DNA from: a gamma proteobacterium HTCC2207
GTDB lineage: Bacteria; Pseudomonadota; Gammaproteobacteria; Pseudomonadales; Porticoccaceae
Assembly: GCA_000153445.1 (NCBI GenBank)
Contig: CH672396.1
Coordinates: 686,172 to 750,171 of the forward strand
Direction: 5' to 3'
DNA length: 64,000 nt
Shown: positions 33,534 through 43,064 of the stretch, piece after piece
Layout of the letters: every line of letters starts with the position of its first letter
Numbering within the stretch: the first letter of the stretch is position 1
Translations under genes and position numbers: made by a program
The notes under the pieces: model-generated
Told to the model about the DNA's origin: nothing
What the model saw: the letters and a program-made list of their open reading frames with translations, nothing else
Database searches by the model: none

Positions 33534-34004
33534 CTAGCTGCGATGATAAGGGTGGTTGGCGTTTATCGTCCACGCCCGATAGAGCTGTTCCATCAACACA
33601 ATGCGCACCAGCGGGTGTGGCATGGTTAGGTCCGACAGCGACCAGCGCATATTGGCGCGTGCCAAACATTCACTTGAGAGACCATCTGGACCGCCGATTA
33701 GTAGGCAGATATCACGTCCATTCATCTGCCAGTCAGCTAAGTTGGCAGCCAGTTTCTCGGTACTCATTGAGCGGCCTAATACATCGAGGGCAACGACAAA
33801 ATCCTGATCGCCAATGACTTTTAATAGGGCCTGACTCTCTTTTTCGATGGCTTTGCTGGCGGGCTGGTTTTTACCCCGGGCACCCAGTGCTATCTCGATA
33901 GTTTCGACGCGCAGTTCTGGTGGCATACGCTTGCCGTACTCGGTGCAGCCGGATTCAACCCAGCTGGGCATCCGCGTACCCACTGCCAGCAGCTTAAGTT
34001 TCAT
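33534..34004 (-). CDS. rlmH: 23S rRNA (pseudouridine1915-N3)-methyltransferase
   Basis: 156 aa SPOUT methyltransferase. KLLAVGTRMPSW, LLIGGPDGLS and the C-terminal LVRIVLMEQLYRAWTINANHPYHR are the SAM-knot signature. Acts on assembled 70S ribosomes. Lies between rsfS and mrdA as in related species. Confidence 0.97.
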   Translation of the reverse strand: MKLKLLAVGTRMPSWVESGCTEYGKRMPPELRVETIEIALGARGKNQPASKAIEKESQALLKVIGDQDFVVALDVLGRSMSTEKLAANLADWQMNGRDICLLIGGPDGLSSECLARANMRWSLSDLTMPHPLVRIVLMEQLYRAWTINANHPYHRS

Positions 34005-34019
34005 CGTCGGTCAGTGCGC

Positions 34020-34397
34020 CTAGTCGATGTCGCCGAGCAGGTGACGCTCATCTTCCTGATCCTCTTGGGCATCCCCTGGGCGCATTGACCAGAGACGTTC
34101 TAGGTCATAAAAGGCACGAGTTGCCGGCAGCATAACGTGCACAATCACATCGCCAAAATCGACCAGTATCCACTCTGAGGTATCGTCGCCCTCAACGCCA
34201 ATAATGCTGTAGCCGGCTTTTTTACCTTCGACGGCAACATTGCTGGCCAGAGACTTCACCTGGCGGTTTGAATTACCACTGGCGACGATCATATGGTCCA
34301 TTACGCCGGTCAGGTCACGAACATCCAGTGCGATAATATTTTGCGCTTTGACTTCTTCCAGCGCGGCGATAACAACGTCTTTTAATGATTGGCTCAT
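34020..34397 (-). CDS. rsfS: Ribosomal silencing factor RsfS
   Basis: 125 aa. Binds uL14 and blocks 50S-30S joining in starvation. VIAALEEVKAQNIIALDVRDLTGVMDHMIVASGNSNRQVKSLA is continuous with the family core, and WILVDFGDVIVHVM follows. The C-terminus has an acidic tail (QEDQEDERH). It lies 10 bp after nadD. Confidence 0.96.
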   Translation of the reverse strand: MSQSLKDVVIAALEEVKAQNIIALDVRDLTGVMDHMIVASGNSNRQVKSLASNVAVEGKKAGYSIIGVEGDDTSEWILVDFGDVIVHVMLPATRAFYDLERLWSMRPGDAQEDQEDERHLLGDID

Positions 34398-34407
34398 AGT
34401 GAAAAAA

Positions 34408-35040
34408 TTACTCGTATAAATTTTGTTGATGAATGTAGTTGACGACTGCCGCCGGTGTCAGGAAGTCAATCGTGTCGCTGTGCTTAATCTTATCGCGTAT
34501 TTGCGTCGATGAAATTGCCAGCCTAGTGGTGTCACAAAGGAACAGTTTACCAGCGCTGCACTGTTTTAGTTGCGGTAAATCGTCGCAGCGGTGCTGATTT
34601 ATCCAATCAGCCAGAACGCCAGAGGTTGGCAGCACGTAATTGGGTCTTGCGGAGACGACTAAGTGACAGTGGTTGGTCAGCTGTCGCCACTCTTGCCAGC
34701 TATCCAAGGTGATCAGAACATCAATACCAATGCACAGGTATAGCGGCACATCGGCACCAATTTGCTGCCTAACCTGGCGCAGGGTATCTATGGTGTAAGT
34801 GGCGCCACCACGCTGCAGCTCAATATCGTCGGCGACCAGCTGGGGGTAGTCAGCTACCGCCAGTTGTAACATGGCCATGCGTTGCTCTGCAGAGACGCTT
34901 AACGCCTCCCGGTGCGGTGGCAGCGAGCAGGGAAGCATACGCAAGCTATCTACGCCAAGTAGCTCGGCAAGCTCTACGGCAATCCGCAGATGGCCAAGAT
35001 GAATCGGATTAAAGGTACCGCCAAAGAGAGCAACAGACAT
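34408..35040 (-). CDS. nadD: Nicotinate-nucleotide adenylyltransferase
   Basis: 210 aa. Adenylates nicotinate mononucleotide in NAD synthesis. The nucleotidyl transferase motif ALFGGTFNPIHLGHLRIA is at the N-terminus and ISSTQIRDKI near residues 175-185. I use the ATG at 35040, one base after the proA stop; an in-frame ATG at 35067 lies inside proA. Confidence 0.96.
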   Translation of the reverse strand: MSVALFGGTFNPIHLGHLRIAVELAELLGVDSLRMLPCSLPPHREALSVSAEQRMAMLQLAVADYPQLVADDIELQRGGATYTIDTLRQVRQQIGADVPLYLCIGIDVLITLDSWQEWRQLTNHCHLVVSARPNYVLPTSGVLADWINQHRCDDLPQLKQCSAGKLFLCDTTRLAISSTQIRDKIKHSDTIDFLTPAAVVNYIHQQNLYE

Positions 35041-35041
35041 A

Positions 35042-36298
35042 TTATTGACGAATCTGTCCGTCGCCATAGACCACCCATTTCTGACTGGTCAGCCCCTCGA
35101 GACCCACAGGCCCGCGAGCGTGAATCTTGTCTGTAGAGATACCGATCTCAGCGCCGAGACCATATTCAAAACCATCGGCAAAGCGTGTTGAGGCATTGAC
35201 CATCACCGAACTGGAATCCACTTGGCGTATAAAGCGATTAGCCCGATCTTGATCTTCGGTGATAATAGCCTCGGTATGTTTGGAGCTGTAGTTATTGATG
35301 TGCTCTATGGCTTCATCGAGACCGGCGACCACCTTGATCGATAAAATCGGTGCCAAATACTCTAGGCTCCAATCTTCTTCGCTGGCGGAAATTGCTGAGG
35401 CAATAATTTCGCGAGTTTTATCGCAGCCACGCAGTTCAACGTCTTTTTCAGAGTACAGAGCGGCCAGTTCAGGCAGCACTGTCTTAGCGACCGATTCAGC
35501 TACCAGCAAAGACTCCATGGCATTGCAGACGCCATAGCGATGAGTTTTCGCGTTCAGGGCGATGGCCAGGGCTTTTTGCAAATCGGCATGATCATCAATA
35601 TAGACATGGCAGTTGCCATCTAGGTGTTTGATAACAGGTACGCGAGCATCGGCACTTATTCGCTCAATAAGGCTTTTGCCGCCTCGTGGCACAATTACAT
35701 CGACAGACTCAGTCATCGTAATCAGTTCACCCACAGCTTCACGGTCAGTGGTGTTGACCACCTGAACCACGGCTTCAGGAAGCCCCACTTTGCTTAACCC
35801 TTGAGAAATACAGTCAGCAATAGCTTGGTTCGATTGGATCGCTTCGCTGCCACCGCGCAAAATAGTGGCATTGCCGGACTTAAGGCAGAGGCTGGCTGCA
35901 TCTATAGTCACGTTAGGGCGAGACTCATAAATAATTCCTACGACACCCAGGGGGACACGCATTTTACCAAGCTTAATGCCACTTGGGCGGTCCTGTAGAT
36001 CAGTTACTTCACCTATGGGGTCGGGTAGTTCTGCAACTTGCTGCAGGCCTTCGATCATTGCATCTATACGCGGGGCGTTGAGCTCAAGACGATCGAGCAG
36101 TGCAGCATCGAGACCGTTGGCACTGCCGTTTTGCATATCCACAGCATTGGCCGCCAATAACTTGTCGCGGCCATCGCTCAGAGCGTCAGCAATCGCCAGC
36201 AGTGCTGTGTTTTTCAATGCAGTATCCGCAGCAGCAATGATTCGAGAGGCGTCTCGAGCTTGGCTACCCAGGGTTTGCATATACGCTTTAATATTCAT
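35042..36298 (-). CDS. proA: Gamma-glutamyl phosphate reductase
   Basis: 418 aa, family length. Reduces glutamyl phosphate to the semialdehyde in proline synthesis. [19 protein letters not shown] near residue 105, [12 protein letters not shown], and the catalytic Cys segment [15 protein letters not shown] near 255 are present. The ATG at 36298 is where homology begins; the frame opens at 36376. Divergent from the sirtuin gene. Confidence 0.97.
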   Translation of the reverse strand: MNIKAYMQTLGSQARDASRIIAAADTALKNTALLAIADALSDGRDKLLAANAVDMQNGSANGLDAALLDRLELNAPRIDAMIEGLQQVAELPDPIGEVTDLQDRPSGIKLGKMRVPLGVVGIIYESRPNVTIDAASLCLKSGNATILRGGSEAIQSNQAIADCISQGLSKVGLPEAVVQVVNTTDREAVGELITMTESVDVIVPRGGKSLIERISADARVPVIKHLDGNCHVYIDDHADLQKALAIALNAKTHRYGVCNAMESLLVAESVAKTVLPELAALYSEKDVELRGCDKTREIIASAISASEEDWSLEYLAPILSIKVVAGLDEAIEHINNYSSKHTEAIITEDQDRANRFIRQVDSSSVMVNASTRFADGFEYGLGAEIGISTDKIHARGPVGLEGLTSQKWVVYGDGQIRQ

Positions 36299-36423
36299 AG
36301 AGTTTAACTCGCAAGAGTCATTACAATTTAGGGCCAACATTATACGTTTAGCGTATAAAAAATGCCGGACTTTCAATCACTGCCAAAGCAACGCCAAAAT
36401 AAGCCCAAGCTAAAGGGAAACTA

Positions 36424-37236
36424 TTGCAAACTGTCATCAGATTACTCAACTCTAAAGCGCGCTGGTTAGTGCTTACTGGTGCCGGTGTCAGCGCGGAATC
36501 GGGCGTGCCTACCTATCGCAATCAGCGCGGTGAATGGCAGCGCAAACCGCCGGTAACTCACCAGGAATTTACCGGCAATCATCAGGCCCGGCAGCGCTTT
36601 TGGGCGCGCAATTTGGTCGGCTGGCGATTTATGAGCAGCGCGCGGCCCAATGGGGCGCACAGTGCCTTGGCCAGCTTAGAGAAAGCGGGAGCGGTGTCTT
36701 GTCTGGTAACACAGAATGTCGATGGTTTGCATCAGCGCGCTGGCAGTCAAAAGGTGATCGACCTTCATGGCCGCGTCGACAGTGTTTCATGTCTGAGCTG
36801 TAAATTACGTCTGCCGCGAGCACCACTGCAAACTTGGCTGGAAGCTAATAACCCTGATTTTGCCAAACTCGCCGGCGCCATTGCCCCTGATGGCGATGCA
36901 GATGTGGACAATCTCGATCACTCTTCTATGCAAGTGCCGGACTGTGAGAATTGCGGTGGCGTGCTAAAGCCAGATGCGGTGTTCTTTGGTGACTCGGTCC
37001 CAGCTCAACGGGTAGCTGACGCGGAGCAACAGATGAAAGACGCCGATGGATTAGTCGTGGTGGGGTCGTCCTTGGTCGCTTTTTCAGGTTATCGATTTTG
37101 CCTTTGGGCCAGCAAGCAGGGTAAACCAATTGTGATTATCAATGATGGTAAAACTCGCGGTGATGAACTTGCAACGGCGAAAGTCGCTGGATTATGCGGC
37201 GATGTTCTACAGGGTTGGTTGCAAGGCAACCTTTAA
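36424..37236 (+). CDS. Sir2-family NAD-dependent protein deacylase
   Basis: 270 aa. The NAD fold GAGVSAESGVPTYRN near residues 19-33, TQNVDGLHQRAGS near 97-109 and the catalytic His in DLHGR near 116 are present. Two Cys pairs (CLSC, CENC) form the zinc module, and GSSLVAFSGYR is the later NAD contact. The GVPTYRN and zinc-module pattern suggest a class II (SIRT4-like) sirtuin. The start is TTG. Alone between divergent proA and convergent hemH. Confidence 0.93.
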   Translation: MQTVIRLLNSKARWLVLTGAGVSAESGVPTYRNQRGEWQRKPPVTHQEFTGNHQARQRFWARNLVGWRFMSSARPNGAHSALASLEKAGAVSCLVTQNVDGLHQRAGSQKVIDLHGRVDSVSCLSCKLRLPRAPLQTWLEANNPDFAKLAGAIAPDGDADVDNLDHSSMQVPDCENCGGVLKPDAVFFGDSVPAQRVADAEQQMKDADGLVVVGSSLVAFSGYRFCLWASKQGKPIVIINDGKTRGDELATAKVAGLCGDVLQGWLQGNL

Positions 37237-37255
37237 TCCCGAACCCATTTACTTT

Positions 37256-37324
37256 GTCATCCCGAGCTTAGCCGAAGGACCTCAGCCAGTCTGCACCAGA
37301 CCCTTCGACTGCACTCAGGGTGAC
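37256..37324. repeat. Dispersed palindromic (REP-like) element
   Basis: 27-base arms at 37256-37282 (GTCATCCCGAGCTTAGCCGA start) and 37298-37324 form an imperfect inverted repeat with a 15-base loop; mismatches are mostly compensatory transitions. It fills the gap between convergent sirtuin and hemH genes and may terminate both. The GTCATCCCGA end recurs at 47058-47067. Confidence 0.8.
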
Positions 37325-37348
37325 CAGCCTTATTTTGGTTAACCAAGC

Positions 37349-38362
37349 TTAAAGGTACTGACTAACCACCTCGGCCAAGGCCTCAATATGTTTCGGATTA
37401 TCATTCAAGCAGGGAATGTAGTGAAAGGTCTCACCCCCAGCCTCAATAAATAGCTCGCGGGCTTCAATATTAATTTCTTCAATGGTCTCCAGGCAGTCTG
37501 AGGAAAAGCCTGGGCAAATCACAGCCAAATGCTTAATCCCCTGCTCGGGTAGTGCTTCCATTGTCTCGTCAGTGTAGGGCTGCAACCAAGGCTCACGGCC
37601 AAAGCGAGACTGGAATGTGGTCATAATCTTATCTTCGTCTAAGCCCATTCTCTCTCGCACTAGACGTGTTGTCTGGTGACATAAGCAGTGGTACGGATCT
37701 CCTTTATTAAGATAGCTCTGTGGTGTGCCGTGATAGGAAAATACCAATTTATCCGGCTCACCGTGCTCATCGAACTGTTTGCGAATCGTCTCGCACAGCG
37801 CATCTATATAGGTCTCCGACTGCTGGTAACCACCAATAAAATGCAACTCAGGTACCCAGCGTGTTTTGGTGAAAACCTTTGCCACCGCGTCAAAGGCGGA
37901 CCCTATAGTGGCACCGGAATACTGAGGGTAGAGGGGAAGCACGGTAATATTGCGAACGTTCTGTGCAGTTAACTCGGCGATCGCCGACTCTATAGAAGGA
38001 TTGCCGTAACTCATACCCAGAGCTACTGGCACATCATCATTAAATTTTTCGTCGAGAATCTTTTTTACACCAGCGGTCTGGGCTTTGCAGTGCACCATCA
38101 ACGGCGAGCCGCCCTCAGACCAAACGCTGGCATAGAGTTTTGCCGAGCGACTTGGGCGAATGCGCAGAATAATCAGATTGAGAATCATCCACCAGAGTAG
38201 CCGTGGAACTTCTACAACGCGAGGATCACTGAGAAACTCTTTCAGGTAGCGACGTAATTCGGCGGTTTTGGGTGCGTCAGGGGTACCTAGATTACACAGC
38301 AAAACGCCACGACGAGGTGAAGGTCCTTTGTGGTCGTAGTCGGTCTGGCCCTGATATTTCAT
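37349..38362 (-). CDS. hemH: Ferrochelatase
   Basis: 337 aa. Inserts Fe2+ into protoporphyrin IX. LLCNLGTPDAPKTAELRRYLKEFLSDPRVV at the N-terminus, SYGNPSIESAI, LPLYPQYSGATIGS, the metal-site His of FSYHGTPQSY and CPGFSSDCLETIEEI are hallmark segments. Convergent with the sirtuin gene across the palindromic element. Confidence 0.97.
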   Translation of the reverse strand: MKYQGQTDYDHKGPSPRRGVLLCNLGTPDAPKTAELRRYLKEFLSDPRVVEVPRLLWWMILNLIILRIRPSRSAKLYASVWSEGGSPLMVHCKAQTAGVKKILDEKFNDDVPVALGMSYGNPSIESAIAELTAQNVRNITVLPLYPQYSGATIGSAFDAVAKVFTKTRWVPELHFIGGYQQSETYIDALCETIRKQFDEHGEPDKLVFSYHGTPQSYLNKGDPYHCLCHQTTRLVRERMGLDEDKIMTTFQSRFGREPWLQPYTDETMEALPEQGIKHLAVICPGFSSDCLETIEEINIEARELFIEAGGETFHYIPCLNDNPKHIEALAEVVSQYL

Positions 38363-38504
38363 TGATCGCTCCTGAGTGCGGTGGTTGCGCTAAATCCGAG
38401 ACCATACGGCAAGCGCATCGGATCAACAAATGTTATTCATGCAGATACCGCCGATATACGGGACACAGGGGCGGCTGGATGAACCCTATTCAGGTGCTTT
38501 GGGA

Positions 38505-38789
38505 TTAGATAAGTTTCTTAGTTAGCGCCAGCACTACTCCGGAAAACGCTTCTGCGTTAGAGATAATCTGGTTGATTTTGGTATTTCTATTCTCTGCTGA
38601 CTGGACGATCTTTAAGAGTTTGCCTAATGCTTTGACATCGGCGGGCAGAGGTAAAAGTTCTTTTACCTCTGTGTCGGTCATGCTGGTGAGTGAGGAGACC
38701 TTGGAAGCCAATATTTCATCTGTTGCATCGGCGCTGCGCTCAGCTGCCTGGTCTACGTCTATATCGAATTGATCCCAGTCTATAGCCAT
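38505..38789 (-). CDS. Small acidic protein of unknown function
   Basis: 94 aa, soluble and helical-looking, starting AIDWDQFDIDVDQAAERS; I recognise no family. The ATG at 38789 has AAGGA eight bases upstream, so I prefer it over the ATG at 38798. It is the last gene of a minus-strand trio with a lipoprotein and a lipase-family gene, 39 bp after the lipoprotein. Real by its codon periodicity, ribosome binding site and position; function unknown. Confidence 0.65.
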   Translation of the reverse strand: MAIDWDQFDIDVDQAAERSADATDEILASKVSSLTSMTDTEVKELLPLPADVKALGKLLKIVQSAENRNTKINQIISNAEAFSGVVLALTKKLI

Positions 38790-38828
38790 TTTATTCATCC
38801 TTGATGTATATGATCGTGATTAAGCGTT

Positions 38829-39494
38829 TTATATGGAATTACGCAGCTCATTGATTTTCCGAAGGTACTTTTCGCCATTAGCCACTTTTTCTTCAATTTC
38901 CTGAGATTTTTGCAGAAGATCGGCGACGATAGCGTCTGTTGAGTCTATTAGTTGAGTGAACTCATCACTGCTAACGCCGACCATTTCAAGGTATCGATCA
39001 CGATTTTCGACCACCTTGGAGGCTGAGAGTAAAAAGCCGGTAATACTATTGTTAATCGCCTTTGCTTGAGCGAAATCGGCTGTTAGCTTAGCCTCTATGC
39101 GTTGTTCCAAAATCTCCAGGGGCTGAATCAATTCAGCGCGTTTTTGATTGATTGTCTGCTGCAATGTGGGACTCGTTTTAAGAATAAATTTAAGCCGATC
39201 CGGCTTATTGCCAGTGGCCACTACCTGATCCCATACCTGGGCAATCGCCGGCTCCACAAAAAACTGATTGGCAAATTCTGGCACCCATTCATGCTGTATA
39301 AACTCATCAATATCCTGTTTTTTGCGATCGAAGTAGCGGGTTAGTAACGTCAGATTGGATTGTTCAATGGCCGAGATGCGATTGCCAAGCTGTGCCGACA
39401 GTTCTGGCGCCTCGGGAGGGATAGAGACGCAGGCCATGATCATTAGACTGATTGTTAAAAGGCCAAGTTGGCGGATTTTTTTGGATAGGGACAT
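38829..39494 (-). CDS. Predicted lipoprotein of unknown function
   Basis: 221 aa. The signal peptide ends in IMAC (Cys22). The rest is strongly helical with coiled-coil character (LEILEQRIEAKLTADFAQAKAINNS; LLQKSQEIEEKVANGEKYLRKINELR). No known family recognised. The ATG at 39494 is the only start that places the lipobox properly; upstream the frame only encodes a His-Ser repeat derived from a minisatellite. Lies between the lipase-family gene and the small acidic protein. Confidence 0.75.
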   Translation of the reverse strand: MSLSKKIRQLGLLTISLMIMACVSIPPEAPELSAQLGNRISAIEQSNLTLLTRYFDRKKQDIDEFIQHEWVPEFANQFFVEPAIAQVWDQVVATGNKPDRLKFILKTSPTLQQTINQKRAELIQPLEILEQRIEAKLTADFAQAKAINNSITGFLLSASKVVENRDRYLEMVGVSSDEFTQLIDSTDAIVADLLQKSQEIEEKVANGEKYLRKINELRNSI

Positions 39495-39510
39495 GGGTGA
39501 TTTCTCATTT

Positions 39511-39555
39511 CTTGAGTGACTTGAGTGACTTGAGTGACTTGAGTGACTTGAGTGA
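39511..39555. repeat. 9-bp minisatellite (CTTGAGTGA) x5
   Basis: Five perfect tandem copies 17-61 bp upstream of the lipoprotein start, between it and the lipase gene. Copy-number change would alter the spacing in the leader of the lipoprotein mRNA, so it may vary among strains. Confidence 0.92.
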
Positions 39556-39597
39556 ATAGCGCAGTGATAATTTTGGCGTTTTAGTCTGTACCAAGTG

Positions 39598-40655
39598 TTA
39601 CGCGTTGCGCTTAGAGGCAATCACTAATAATTTTTTGCGATAGGTTCTTATCGAGTGGTCTTTGAGAAGTTTAAGCCAGGGCAATTTTTTAATCACAAGC
39701 CCCTTAATGCGACGGAATAGGCTCACCGAATAGAGTAACTCCACCTCGCTGTAGTCTGCTGTTGCGCAGTTGGTCATGTAGCGCATATTACCGGCATGCA
39801 GATAACCGCTAACCTTGTTGAGCGAGAAGGCTCGAGTTGGTTTACCTTTATAGGGAATCCACTGTGCCAACCAACTACTGTAATAATCTCATCTCCCGGT
39901 GGCAGCATAGTGACGCAGTCTGCGGCATTAACTAGACGATAGATGGGCGCTTTGATATCAGTTATCCAGTGTTCATCGCTTACTCTGGGTGACCCGAAGG
40001 TATAGCAGGCTGCAATGCCGCCGAGAGGGTGGGTCATTTTTTTTGCCGCGACTGTGGCCAGCGCGCCACCGAGGCTATGCCCAGTGATATAAAGAGGCAG
40101 ATCTTTGAGATCATCCCTATCGAGTCGGTTTTGAATATTCAGCGCAACTTCATGATAGGCATTATTAAATCCCGAGTGGATATTACCGCCGCTGGGGCAA
40201 GCTACTGCTATGGCACGGGCATCGGCTCTTATATCTCTGATACTACTGGCCTCGGTTCCTCTAAAAGCCAGGACTGCAAAATCGCTATTGGCGACAATAA
40301 CGGCTTGAGTGTCTTTGCTATCAAAGGTTTCAACTAGCTCTAGGCTGAGCAATGTCAGGTTGGCGGCTAAATCTGCCGTTTCTTTTTCATGGTCATAGCC
40401 AACAAGATCGATCAGTTTTGTGAGGGCCGACTTACTGTTTTGACCGGTAAGTTTTTTTATAGCCTTCAGGAAATAGTCTCTCTGTGAGTCATCTGGAAAT
40501 AGTGGGTTGAAGCGAAGGTAGGACAGCTCTGCAATACATGACATAAGCCAACTGGTCCTGTCGCTATAGGCTTTGCGATAGGCCGGAAGTTTTTTGTTAA
40601 GTAAGCTACCTATTTCATCTATATCGCTTTGGGATTGTGCCAGCACTGTGGTCAT
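39598..40655 (-). pseudogene. Lipase (class 3) family protein with a frameshift
   Basis: Reads as one alpha/beta-hydrolase of about 350 aa in two frames. The first frame (40655 to about 39867) has the serine nucleophile in ITGHSLGGALATVAA, LAFRGTE and IYRLVNAADCVTMLPPGDE, then drifts to a stop at 39774. The second frame (to 39598) carries the expected family end: YLHAGNMRYM, LLYSVSLFRR and DHSIRTYRKKLLVIA. The break is at a CCAACCAA (TTGG x2) tract at 39867-39874; restoring one TTGG unit gives a seamless VVGWLAQWIPYKGKP. A strong GGAGGG lies before the ATG. Could be a true null, slippage variation or a sequencing error. Confidence 0.8.
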
Positions 40656-40737
40656 ATTTTTCCCTCCAAATTATTGTTATTGAATTATCTCGTTTCAGTA
40701 ACAGTAGTTTGGATGCAGGGTATTGCCACATTAAAAG

Positions 40738-40766
40738 CTGACCACCAACCCCCACAGCGCTATAAT
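40738..40766 (+). promoter_or_regulatory. Sigma-70-type promoter of prfC
   Basis: -35 CTGACC (40738-40743), 17-bp spacer, -10 TATAAT (40761-40766), 30 bp before the prfC ATG. The consensus -10 and ideal spacing make this a good call. Confidence 0.7.
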
Positions 40767-40796
40767 GCGCGCCTTTCAATAATCCCAGAAACCCCA

Positions 40797-42368
40797 ATGA
40801 CTGAATCTGTCTCACAGCGCCGTACCTTTGCGATTATCTCTCACCCGGATGCGGGCAAGACCACGATTACCGAAAAGCTCCTGCTGCTCGGCAATTTGAT
40901 TCAGGTAGCGGGTACGGTTAAGGGCCGCAAGAGCGATCGCCATGCCACATCTGACTGGATGGCTATGGAAAAAGAGCGGGGCATTTCGGTGACCTCTTCA
41001 GTGATGCAGTTTCCCTATCACGATTGCATGGTCAATCTGCTGGATACACCGGGCCACGAAGATTTCTCTGAAGATACCTATCGCACACTGACAGCGGTAG
41101 ATTCATCACTGATGGTGATTGACGGCGCCAAAGGTGTAGAGGCCCGCACGATTAAATTAATGGATGTCTGCCGCCTGCGAGACACGCCGATTTTTGCCTT
41201 TGTAAACAAGATGGACCGCGAGATTCGTGAACCTATTGAGCTATTGGATGAGATCGAGAGCGTTCTAAAAATTAGAGCTGCACCCATCAACTGGCCCATT
41301 GGTATGGGTCGTGGCTTCCGCGGTGTCTACAACTTCTACACCGATACTATTCATGTTTATGTGCAGGGCAAGGGCCATACCCTGATGGATGATATTCAGG
41401 TTAAAGGTTTGGATTCGCCAGAGGCTCTCGAGGCCTTGGGCGATTACGCCGAGGATGTACTCGAAGAGCTGGAGCTGGTTAAGGGTGCGACCAATGTATT
41501 TGATATGGATGAGTTCCTTGCCGGCCGCATGACACCGGTGTTTTTTGGCACTGCTCTGGGTAACTTTGGCGTACGAGAAATGCTCAATGACTTCGTGCGC
41601 TGGGCGCCTATGCCCCAGCCCCGGGTTTCGGATAAGCGTGAAGTGGTTGCAGAAGAGAGTGCTTTCAGCGGTTTTGTCTTTAAAATTCAAGCCAATATGG
41701 ATCCCAAGCATCGTGACCGTATTGCCTTTCTGCGCATCTGCTCAGGCAAATATAAGAAGGGTATGAAAATGAAACATGTGCGCACCGGCAAAACCGTGCG
41801 TATTGCCGATGCCTTTAGCTTTAAAGCCGGTGAGCGAGTCTCACTCGAAGAGGCCCAAGCCGGGGATATTATCGGCCTTCACAATCATGGCTCGATCCAG
41901 ATTGGTGATGCCTTTACCGAAGGCGAAGATCTGAAATTTAGCGGTATTCCGCACTTTGCTCCAGAATTATTTAAGCGCATTCGTCTAAAAGACCCTCTTA
42001 GAGCTAAGCAGTTGCAGAATGGTATTCGCCAGCTTTCAGAAGAGGGCAGCACTCAGGTGTTTTTCCCATTCCGCAATAACGACATTATTGTTGGCGCTGT
42101 GGGTCAGTTGCAGTTTGAAGTGGTGGCTTATAGATTGCGTGAAGAGTACGGTGTGGAAGCAATTTATGAAGCGGTCAATGTTCATTCTGCACGCTGGACT
42201 GAGTGCGATGATAATAAACAGCTTGAGTCATTTAAAAACAAAACCCAAGATAATCTGGCAGTCGATGGGGGTGGTCATCTAACCTATCTAGCGCCGACTA
42301 GGGTTAACTTGTCACTGACTGAAGAGCGCTACCCTGAAATTGCATTTCGCTCGACAAGAGAGCACTGA
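40797..42368 (+). CDS. prfC: Peptide chain release factor 3
   Basis: 523 aa translational GTPase that recycles RF1/RF2. G1 [15 protein letters not shown], the switch region [12 protein letters not shown]3 [16 protein letters not shown] and G4 FVNKMDRE are at the N-terminus; the length and C-terminal ERYPEIAF agree with RF3 rather than EF-G. The ATG at 40797 follows a consensus promoter; the frame opens at 40629. Divergent from the lipase gene. Confidence 0.97.
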   Translation: MTESVSQRRTFAIISHPDAGKTTITEKLLLLGNLIQVAGTVKGRKSDRHATSDWMAMEKERGISVTSSVMQFPYHDCMVNLLDTPGHEDFSEDTYRTLTAVDSSLMVIDGAKGVEARTIKLMDVCRLRDTPIFAFVNKMDREIREPIELLDEIESVLKIRAAPINWPIGMGRGFRGVYNFYTDTIHVYVQGKGHTLMDDIQVKGLDSPEALEALGDYAEDVLEELELVKGATNVFDMDEFLAGRMTPVFFGTALGNFGVREMLNDFVRWAPMPQPRVSDKREVVAEESAFSGFVFKIQANMDPKHRDRIAFLRICSGKYKKGMKMKHVRTGKTVRIADAFSFKAGERVSLEEAQAGDIIGLHNHGSIQIGDAFTEGEDLKFSGIPHFAPELFKRIRLKDPLRAKQLQNGIRQLSEEGSTQVFFPFRNNDIIVGAVGQLQFEVVAYRLREEYGVEAIYEAVNVHSARWTECDDNKQLESFKNKTQDNLAVDGGGHLTYLAPTRVNLSLTEERYPEIAFRSTREH

Positions 42369-42426
42369 TTGGGCTCACTATTTTTAAAAGCACCTACAAA
42401 AATTATAAGAGCTAAGAGAGGTCACC

Positions 42427-43032
42427 GTGAGTATTAGAAAAGTACCCGCAAGTCAGGAGATGACACCCGTCCATCTGCGCGCTAATCGCTCGGCTTTTGC
42501 TATGTGGTTTGGACGCTCAGTATTGCGTGTATTTGGTTGGCATATTGAAGGTGAAATTCCCAATCACGAGCGGATCTTGATTATTGGTGCGCCACATACC
42601 TCCAACTGGGACTTTGTCTACGCTATGGCGGCAATACTGGCAATTAATATTAAGCTGCGCTGGCTTGGCAAACACACCATTTTTATGCCCGGCGTAAGAT
42701 GGTTTATGGAATGGCTCGGCGGCATTCCGGTTAATCGCGGCCAACCCGAATCCATAGTTGATAATGTTGCTCGCCTAGTCGCAAAGGACAAGGGGTTGGT
42801 GATCGGCTTGGCACCCGAGGGAACGCGCAAAAAAGTTAAGACATGGAAAACCGGATTTTTGCGTATTGCTGAAGCCATTGACTGTAAGATTTTTTTGATT
42901 GGTTTGGACTTTCCCGGCAAACGTATTGTACTGGATCAGATGTTTGAGCCGACCGGTGATCACGATGCCGATATTGCGGCGCTGCAGGCGTTTTATGGTC
43001 GCTATGAGGGCAAGTACCCAGATCAATTTTAG
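42427..43032 (+). CDS. PlsC-like 1-acylglycerol-3-phosphate acyltransferase family protein
   Basis: 201 aa. Carries the acyltransferase HX4D block as PHTSNWDF (near residues 56-63), GGIPVNRG near 98 and EGTR near 134, which bind acyl donor and phosphate. It is shorter than PlsC and its acceptor cannot be told. Start GTG with AGAGAGG upstream. Begins a plus-strand series of membrane-related genes after prfC. Confidence 0.88.
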   Translation: MSIRKVPASQEMTPVHLRANRSAFAMWFGRSVLRVFGWHIEGEIPNHERILIIGAPHTSNWDFVYAMAAILAINIKLRWLGKHTIFMPGVRWFMEWLGGIPVNRGQPESIVDNVARLVAKDKGLVIGLAPEGTRKKVKTWKTGFLRIAEAIDCKIFLIGLDFPGKRIVLDQMFEPTGDHDADIAALQAFYGRYEGKYPDQF

Positions 43033-43064
43033 ACCGTCAGCCTATTTCAAAAGGGCTTCTATAA

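Noticed and set aside
39598..39870. Separate 90-aa gene
   Set aside because: Its sequence is the expected C-terminal part of the class 3 lipase in the next frame, so it belongs to the frameshifted gene.
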